Shown: piece after piece, positions 58,752 through 64,000 of the stretch
Layout of the letters: every line of letters begins with the position of its first letter
Position numbering within the stretch: the first letter of the stretch is position 1
From: Colwellia hornerae
GTDB lineage: Bacteria > Pseudomonadota > Gammaproteobacteria > Enterobacterales > Alteromonadaceae
Assembly: GCF_007954355.1 (NCBI RefSeq)
Contig: NZ_VOLR01000005.1
Coordinates: forward strand, 124,001-188,000
DNA length: 64,000 bases
Reading direction: 5' to 3'
Notes under the pieces: generated by a model
What the model was told of the DNA's origin: nothing
The model's input: the letters and a program-made list of their open reading frames with translations, nothing else
Database searches by the model: none
Position numbers and translations under genes: made by a program

Positions 58752-60377
58752 TTAATTAAGCTGGAAGTTATTAATTAACTCATTACCATTATCTGTCATA
58801 TCATTTGTAGTAATTAGCTCTTTACCGTCATGAGATATTTTCAAAATTTTATTCGAGTCAAACGTCCAGCCTAATTCGACTATATCACCTTCTCGATAAT
58901 AATCTTTCAACGTTTCAAATACTCCCGTAATCTCAGTAAGTTTAGCAGGATCCTTAGCACTCTCTCCGTAGTAGAGAAATACATCGAGTCGATCAGAGCC
59001 TTCTAAAAATTTGTATGAATAAACCCCAGAACTATCCAACTCTTGATCATGAGATATTAATTTATCAAAGTTCGCACCATTCTTAATAAAGATGGAATCA
59101 CTCATAATGTCAGAAATATCAATTTTTTTTAATTCATCTTCATCTTGATTATAACTATGTATTGCTGCTCCCTTAGAAACAGCATTACTTTCTGTAAAAT
59201 CGATTATTTCAACGTTATCACCAAAAAATTTACTTAAGGTTTCTTCAACAAGGTAAAACTTACCTGTTCCACCTGTTAATATAACAAGGTCAATATCTTC
59301 TTTGGTAAGTTCACTATCACGTAAACTTTTCTTTATCGGTTGAACCAACGTCCCGCTAGAAGAAATAATAGGTGACAGAATATCTTTTAATATATTATCT
59401 GTTATCAATAAATCTGTTATTTTTAAGTTATCAATAATTTCAAAATTGACTGGCTCTTTAGCTCTTTCTCTACGGCGAACATTATCTGCAACTTTGGCAA
59501 TTTTTTGATTAAAAGAAACTTTAGCTTTTTCTGCTTGTGAAACTATTCTCGAAACAATAACCGCTTGCTCTTCAATAGTTCTTGTTTCTATAGAACTGTT
59601 AATTTTTTCAAATTCACTTAAAAAATATGCAGCAATGCGCTTGTCTATATCATCACCACCAAAATCCATGCGCTTTGAACGGCCTAAAATATCGACTTTA
59701 AAATCACCGTAATTATCTTCAACTTTCGCAATTGAAATATCTAAAGTACCACCACCAATATCGTATACAAGCACATTTTTTCTAGTATAAAAATAATCAT
59801 CAGGCATCCTATCTAGATCATCTTTAATGTTTAGATAGTTTAAAAGTACGGCTGTTGGTTCATCAAGTAAGTGCACATGTTTAAAGCCTGCTAATTTAGC
59901 AGCTTTCATTGTAGCTGCACGTTCATCACTATTAAATCCCGCAGGAATAGTAATAGTAACTTCGTCAATAGCACCCGTCACTTGTTTTGAAACAGAATTT
60001 ATTACCGTTTTTAATAAAAGTGATGATAGCTCCGTCATGTCATAAGAAGATAAGTTCTGGGTCTCTGAATCTAAAGGTACCTGGATCATCGATTCACCAC
60101 CAATACGAGTCTTTACTGACCTTATTGTATTCAATGGTTTGTTCCCACTAGCATAAAGTGTGTTGGCATAACGGCCGGTATACACTTTTTTATTATCTCT
60201 ATCGATATAAATACTAGAAGATAGGCCTTTATCATCTCGATCAAAGACATGCTTCTCATCATATTGATAAATATTTAATGTTCTTAATTTCTCAAGAGGA
60301 GGTTCAAAACCTTCAATTTCAATAACTGAAACCGTTGTTTCAGTTGTACCTAAATCTATCCCTAAATAGTTAGCCAC
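58752..60377 (-). CDS. Divergent Hsp70-family ATPase (second of the operon)
   Basis: The 541-residue protein has a full Hsp70 nucleotide-binding domain. Phosphate-1 is LGIDLGTTETTVSV (5-18), a conserved Lys is K89 in RSVKTRIG, connect-1 is LLDEPTAVLLNY, phosphate-2 is VLVYDIGGGTLDISI (202-216) and the adenosine motif is LVILTGGTGKFYLVEE. About 130 residues follow the ATPase, too few for a normal substrate-binding domain plus lid, and the linker is not VLLLD-like. The GTG start has AAGG 6 nt upstream and stands 2 bp after the previous stop. It is too diverged to be the cell's main DnaK. Confidence 0.92.
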   Translation of the reverse strand: MANYLGIDLGTTETTVSVIEIEGFEPPLEKLRTLNIYQYDEKHVFDRDDKGLSSSIYIDRDNKKVYTGRYANTLYASGNKPLNTIRSVKTRIGGESMIQVPLDSETQNLSSYDMTELSSLLLKTVINSVSKQVTGAIDEVTITIPAGFNSDERAATMKAAKLAGFKHVHLLDEPTAVLLNYLNIKDDLDRMPDDYFYTRKNVLVYDIGGGTLDISIAKVEDNYGDFKVDILGRSKRMDFGGDDIDKRIAAYFLSEFEKINSSIETRTIEEQAVIVSRIVSQAEKAKVSFNQKIAKVADNVRRRERAKEPVNFEIIDNLKITDLLITDNILKDILSPIISSSGTLVQPIKKSLRDSELTKEDIDLVILTGGTGKFYLVEETLSKFFGDNVEIIDFTESNAVSKGAAIHSYNQDEDELKKIDISDIMSDSIFIKNGANFDKLISHDQELDSSGVYSYKFLEGSDRLDVFLYYGESAKDPAKLTEITGVFETLKDYYREGDIVELGWTFDSNKILKISHDGKELITTNDMTDNGNELINNFQLN

Positions 60378-60379
60378 AA

Positions 60380-61942
60380 TTAGCCTTCCTTGGTAGACTG
60401 CGCTACTTTTTCAACTCTTGCTTTAACTACTATATCGCCTGCTATTAATATGTCTGAGCTAATGACTTGATATTCACCCAATTCTAGTTCAGTAGAGAAG
60501 TAAGGCATAAGGCCGTTTTTATTCTCATTGGTTACCTCAACAGCTTGACCTACAGCATACTCAAAACTAATCACCGAACTAAAAATAGATTTAATTTCCT
60601 CAAACTCAGTAGGAAATTGTTCAGCAATTTTTTTAGCTAAAAGCCCTTCCCCTCTCTGAGTTCCTTCTTTTATTCCTTCATCTTTAGATTTTGACAATTG
60701 CTCAGTATGTTGCGCTCTTTCAATTTCTATACTTTCAATACCTGCTATTGTCTCAACATAAAGACGAGACATATTTTCTAACTGCTCTACCCCATCACGC
60801 ATATAAGTTGCTAAATCGGCAACTGCTTTCTCGTGTTTTGGTACCTTGACTGAGGATTTTTTTACAGATGAGGTAGATACATTATCTAGTTTATCGTTAA
60901 TACTTGCTAATTCAGATTTAATTGACTTGTAGTTTGCTGGGAGCGACTCTAAATCTTCAGATACATCTTTTAGTGAATCCAGTTTTTTAAATTGCTGGCC
61001 TAATTCAAAAGAGAAATCTTCTTTTTTAAGTATATCTTTAGGAATTGATTTGCTTACATTTTGTAGTTCATTATGAAGCTTTGTAGAAGCATCTATAGTA
61101 GCTTTTACATTTCGGTCCAATTTTTGATCTAATGATCTCTCAACTTGTGAAATAAAGTGTTTAATATTATCAACTTTATTAGCGAATTCACTTGTACTTT
61201 TAGCTATTAAACTCTTTAGCCCCTTTTCCACAAGAGATAAAATTGACGTTAAATTAGATGATGTATCTGTTAATTCAACTTTATTATTCGGAATCACTTT
61301 CTGAACCATGCTTTCTCTTTTTGGAGCAGTAGAGTAGACGCTGTGAGAACTACTGCCGCCTATTTCTTTAATTTTAGCTGGTTCAACTTTAGCTGGTTCA
61401 ACTTTAGCTGGTTCAACTTTAGCTGGTTCAACTTTAGCTGGTTCAACTTTAGTTGGTTCAACTTTAGTTGGTTCAACTTTAGTTGGTTCAACTTTAGTTG
61501 GTTCAACTTTAGTTGGTTCAACTTTAGTTGGTTCAACTTTAGTTGGTTCAGTTTTAATTGATTTAGCTTTAATATTTATCATGAGATTTTTTAGTGTCTT
61601 TATACGTCCTTTTCCAAATTTAATTTTTGCTCCTGTTAATTCTATTAACTCGTTACTAGCAATTATTTGTTTATTAAGTTCTTGATCATTAGTACCTTCA
61701 GGGTTAACCGCTAAAAAGTCATAAACCTTTGTTAACTGATATTCAAAGTCATTGGCTACCATGTTATGGGCAACACTTTTTTTTGGGATTTCTTGTATTT
61801 CTTTATTTAGATTTTCCAGGTTATTAACTATTTCATTAATTGTCATATCTATATTCTCAGGTGTTTTTTGTACAGGTTCTTTTGTCTTATCTTCACTTTT
61901 ATTTTTTGAAAACAAGGACTTGGTTGCTTTTAAAATATCCAT
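60380..61942 (-). CDS. Coiled-coil protein with EPTKV repeats and GrpE-like C-terminus
   Basis: The 520-residue protein has an N-terminal helical domain (30-130), a linker of twelve pentapeptides EPTKV/EPAKV (132-191), a long coiled-coil part (220-400) and a C-terminal block. That block (IERAQHTEQLSKSKDEGIKEG, then AVGQAVEV, ELELGEYQVIS, AGDIVVKARVEKVAQ) follows the order of a GrpE helix plus beta-wing. GrpE identity is inferred, not proven. Standing between two Hsp70 genes with gaps of 4 and 2 bp, it is best read as a nucleotide-exchange or scaffold factor for them. Confidence 0.85.
   Translation of the reverse strand: MDILKATKSLFSKNKSEDKTKEPVQKTPENIDMTINEIVNNLENLNKEIQEIPKKSVAHNMVANDFEYQLTKVYDFLAVNPEGTNDQELNKQIIASNELIELTGAKIKFGKGRIKTLKNLMINIKAKSIKTEPTKVEPTKVEPTKVEPTKVEPTKVEPTKVEPTKVEPAKVEPAKVEPAKVEPAKVEPAKIKEIGGSSSHSVYSTAPKRESMVQKVIPNNKVELTDTSSNLTSILSLVEKGLKSLIAKSTSEFANKVDNIKHFISQVERSLDQKLDRNVKATIDASTKLHNELQNVSKSIPKDILKKEDFSFELGQQFKKLDSLKDVSEDLESLPANYKSIKSELASINDKLDNVSTSSVKKSSVKVPKHEKAVADLATYMRDGVEQLENMSRLYVETIAGIESIEIERAQHTEQLSKSKDEGIKEGTQRGEGLLAKKIAEQFPTEFEEIKSIFSSVISFEYAVGQAVEVTNENKNGLMPYFSTELELGEYQVISSDILIAGDIVVKARVEKVAQSTKEG
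61370..61549 (-). repeat. 15-bp tandem repeat encoding EPTKV/EPAKV
   Basis: Twelve 15-bp units in frame; the seven N-terminal ones encode EPTKV and the rest EPAKV (the last EPAKI). The T-to-A change results from one base (plus strand TTAGTTGG to TTAGCTGG), and neighbouring units are otherwise identical, showing recent expansion. Confidence 0.95.
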
Positions 61943-61946
61943 TTAA

Positions 61947-63428
61947 TTACTCAATATTATCTAAAAAACCGCTCTTTATTTGAGTATTATTTTCATCATG
62001 AAAATAATACTTAATCTGACCTGTTTCCTTATCTCGCATCAATGATATATAAACGATAGCATTAGAAAATAACTGTCCGTTTATCGTTGCCGTGCCAAAC
62101 TTTTCACAATCTTCAATTCGAGTAGATATGCCCTCATAAAATGTTACTTGAAGTTCAGATTCGGTATTGCGCAAAACAACCTTATGGGGTATAGAGGTCT
62201 CTCCATACATTTCATTTTTATGTAATATACGTTTAAATTTTTGTCCTGTAGCGATACCTACGTCTTTACTCGTTTTTCTAATAACATCGTATCTCAAAGA
62301 ATTGTCAGCCCAAAGGCCAGCCATTATACCGGCTCCGTGCCCAACGAGTTCACCTAAGTTTTGTTTAGACTCAGGCTCTTTCCCAAAAAATTCTCTTACC
62401 GTTTTTCTGATTAAAGGGATACTACTTGTGCCACCAGCTAAAATTATTCGATCTATGTCTTTTGGTTCTAAATCTATATCATAAATAGCGCGGTCAAGAG
62501 CATCGTCAATTTCGCCAATAATATTATTGTTTTTAAGCCAAGTATCAAATTCATCTCGTGTAATTTCTTTTTCTAATTCGACTAGCTCTTTATTGATAAC
62601 AAAAGTTTCATATACATCTGTACTCTCATTCGATGTTAACTCTTCTTTTGTTTCTCTTGCTATTTTTTTAAGGCTGTTTCTAAAGTTACTTTCTTCTTTT
62701 TTATTAGAAAAATCACAATATTCAACGCCTATTATCTCTCTAAATTTCTCTGAAATTAGATCGTCAATTGTTTTACCACCCAGTTTTTCAACACCGTCTG
62801 TATTCAACACTTCTATTTTGGCATGTTGTTGATCATTTTTTTGGAATTCAAAAACAGTAATATCAAACGTACCACCGCCTAAATCAAATACGACTATTTT
62901 TTCTTTTTTACCTTCTTTTATGTCACCACTAAAAATACCGAAAGAAATAGCCGCTGCAACAGGCTCTTCAATTAATTGAATAACCTTAATACCTGCATCT
63001 TCGGCAGCTTTTTTAAGACGTTTTTTATATTTATCTCCATATGCATAAGGCACTGTAATAACGGCACCTTCAACAGGCTTAGACTCTGAATTTTCAACTT
63101 TTGTTTTAATTGCTGAAAAAATCATGGTTGCTAAATCTTGAGCCGTTACCTCTTTATCATCTAGATTGGATACTTTGTGCTTCCAGTCATCGCTAATAAT
63201 AAAGCGCTTAACATCCTCGAAAAAGTTAAAAGGGTCATTAATACCTTTTTTAGCTTGCCCAATTACAAAGTTATTTGCTGATTCTACGTAGATACAGTTT
63301 TCAAATATATTAGATGCTCCGTAATCCCCCATATTAGCAACAGGAATTGCATCTTTTTTATTAAAATCGTATTTCGTAACAAAATTTGTTGATGTACCGA
63401 AGTCTATACCTAGTAATAATTTATCCAT
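61947..63428 (-). CDS. Divergent Hsp70-family ATPase (first of the operon)
   Basis: The 493-residue protein has phosphate-1 LLGIDFGTSTNFVTKY (5-20), the conserved Lys (K74 in DVKRFI), connect-1 LIEEPVAAAISFGI (152-165), phosphate-2 VVFDLGGGTFDITVFEF (179-195) and the adenosine motif RIILAGGTSSIPLIRKTV (327-344). After the ATPase about 120 residues remain, so the usual lid is missing. It overlaps the upstream gene by 8 bp and is followed by the GrpE-like gene after 4 bp. It is more DnaK-like than its partner at 58752, so the two are not a recent duplication. Confidence 0.93.
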   Translation of the reverse strand: MDKLLLGIDFGTSTNFVTKYDFNKKDAIPVANMGDYGASNIFENCIYVESANNFVIGQAKKGINDPFNFFEDVKRFIISDDWKHKVSNLDDKEVTAQDLATMIFSAIKTKVENSESKPVEGAVITVPYAYGDKYKKRLKKAAEDAGIKVIQLIEEPVAAAISFGIFSGDIKEGKKEKIVVFDLGGGTFDITVFEFQKNDQQHAKIEVLNTDGVEKLGGKTIDDLISEKFREIIGVEYCDFSNKKEESNFRNSLKKIARETKEELTSNESTDVYETFVINKELVELEKEITRDEFDTWLKNNNIIGEIDDALDRAIYDIDLEPKDIDRIILAGGTSSIPLIRKTVREFFGKEPESKQNLGELVGHGAGIMAGLWADNSLRYDVIRKTSKDVGIATGQKFKRILHKNEMYGETSIPHKVVLRNTESELQVTFYEGISTRIEDCEKFGTATINGQLFSNAIVYISLMRDKETGQIKYYFHDENNTQIKSGFLDNIE

Positions 63429-64000
63429 TATTTACTTTCCACAAGATAACGTCACCTTCTAGAACCAGTGTATTATCACCAATAAAATAAGGATAAGAAT
63501 GAATAGCCTTTATTACATTCTTCAATGTAATATCTTCTGTTTCACAAGAGTCAGTGTTTATAGGGTTAATATTGCTCCAATCATCTTCGGACAATTTATG
63601 TCCTACATCATAAGAAGTAGTATATATACCCAATTTCATAAGATATGTATTAAACATTTGTAAAACTTCTTGGTAGACAATATGCTCCTCAGCGCCTAAA
63701 ACAGCATTTAAACCTCTAGAAATTGGTTCAATAATACTTACAATTAGGTCATTTAAAAATTTTACTAAGGTAAGTTCAAACTCCACACCTAGTTCTGTAA
63801 CAGACCAATGATCTTGGATGGTAAACCGATTTAACGCATTTTCTAATTTTTTCTTTTTAGATTTAAATGTTTTAGCAATAATACCGATACTTTTTCCTGT
63901 TTGTCCGTCGATTGATGAGATTACCCGATCGTAATATTCAATAAGTTCTAGACTTAATTTTTCAAAATCAGTTGAGATCGATTGTTTTATCGCATTTATA
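63421..64000 (-). CDS. Unknown protein of the Hsp70 operon, 5' end beyond the window
   Basis: The stop is at 63421, and the frame is open from there to the right edge (at least 192 codons), so the start lies outside. The visible C-terminal part is helical and charged (FEKLSLELIEYYDRVISSI, KSKKKKLENALNRF, FLNDLIVSIIEPI) and ends with LVLEGDVILWKVNNG. It has no membrane segment and no motif I recognise. It overlaps the first Hsp70 by 8 bp, so the genes are translationally coupled and the protein is probably the partner or client handler of the chaperones. A GTG at 63786 could be read as a start, but the frame continues upstream without a break. Confidence 0.8.
   Translation of the reverse strand, partial: INAIKQSISTDFEKLSLELIEYYDRVISSIDGQTGKSIGIIAKTFKSKKKKLENALNRFTIQDHWSVTELGVEFELTLVKFLNDLIVSIIEPISRGLNAVLGAEEHIVYQEVLQMFNTYLMKLGIYTTSYDVGHKLSEDDWSNINPINTDSCETEDITLKNVIKAIHSYPYFIGDNTLVLEGDVILWKVNNG

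Noticed and set aside
61343-61561. Plus-strand frame rich in FNFSW repeats
   Set aside because: It is the antisense reading of the EPTKV array; repeat periodicity alone keeps it open.
63421-63786. Complete 121-residue gene starting at GTG
   Set aside because: The same frame continues without a stop to the window edge, so the gene is longer and truncated here.

Overview
The window is a chromosomal segment of a marine, AT-rich gammaproteobacterium. Protein wording, the Vibrio/Shewanella-like gene order (frr-uppS-cdsA-dxr) and the DUF3450-TtpC-ExbB2-ExbD2-TonB2-TPR transport operon point to Alteromonadales, most likely Colwelliaceae (Colwellia or Thalassotalea). That placement is inferred from the sequence alone.

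Layout. (a) 1-3670: a truncated DMT exporter, a small membrane methyltransferase, a PhnA/YjdM protein and the Ser/Thr:Na+ symporter SstT. (b) 3773-25149, all on the minus strand: the essential block rpsB-tsf-pyrH-frr-uppS-cdsA-dxr-rseP-bamA-skp-lpxD-fabZ-lpxA-lpxB-rnhB-dnaE-accA-tilS. It links translation, isoprenoid and phospholipid precursors, outer-membrane assembly, lipid A, DNA replication and fatty-acid synthesis. Hairpins divide it after rpsB, tsf, frr, skp and accA. (c) 25605-30695, plus strand: a DsbA-like protein, map, glnD and dapD, divergent from rpsB as in enterics. (d) 30964-44198: housekeeping and stress genes, including truC with its DUF3549/DUF3301 neighbours, a cytoplasmic CZB chemoreceptor, an AcuI/TetR pair with two identical 15-bp operators, a divergent ohrR/ohr pair with two operator-like boxes, pldA, gltS, a 2OG oxygenase, an aldehyde dehydrogenase and an HxlR regulator. 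(e) 44752-47774: ybaB-dnaX-apt, in which dnaX carries a complete programmed -1 frameshift signal and an in-frame 15-bp repeat array. (f) 47836-53605: a single-domain response regulator, a 41-residue candidate membrane protein and the six-gene TonB2-type operon. (g) 54075-55850: a TSUP transporter, priC and a ComFB-like gene.

(h) 55851-64000 is the accessory part. It has long non-coding stretches, a membrane protein of unknown role, paired TGTAGCA repeats that may be recombinase arm sites, and a tightly packed minus-strand operon: a gene running off the right edge, a truncated Hsp70, a 520-residue protein with a pentapeptide-repeat linker and a GrpE-like C-terminus, and a second divergent Hsp70. 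No DnaJ is visible. This self-contained two-Hsp70 plus putative nucleotide-exchange-factor cassette is the best candidate for an uncharacterised system.

No tRNA, rRNA, CRISPR array, transposase or integrase gene was recognised. Several starts were moved from the longest reading frame to a start supported by a Shine-Dalgarno sequence; each entry says why.
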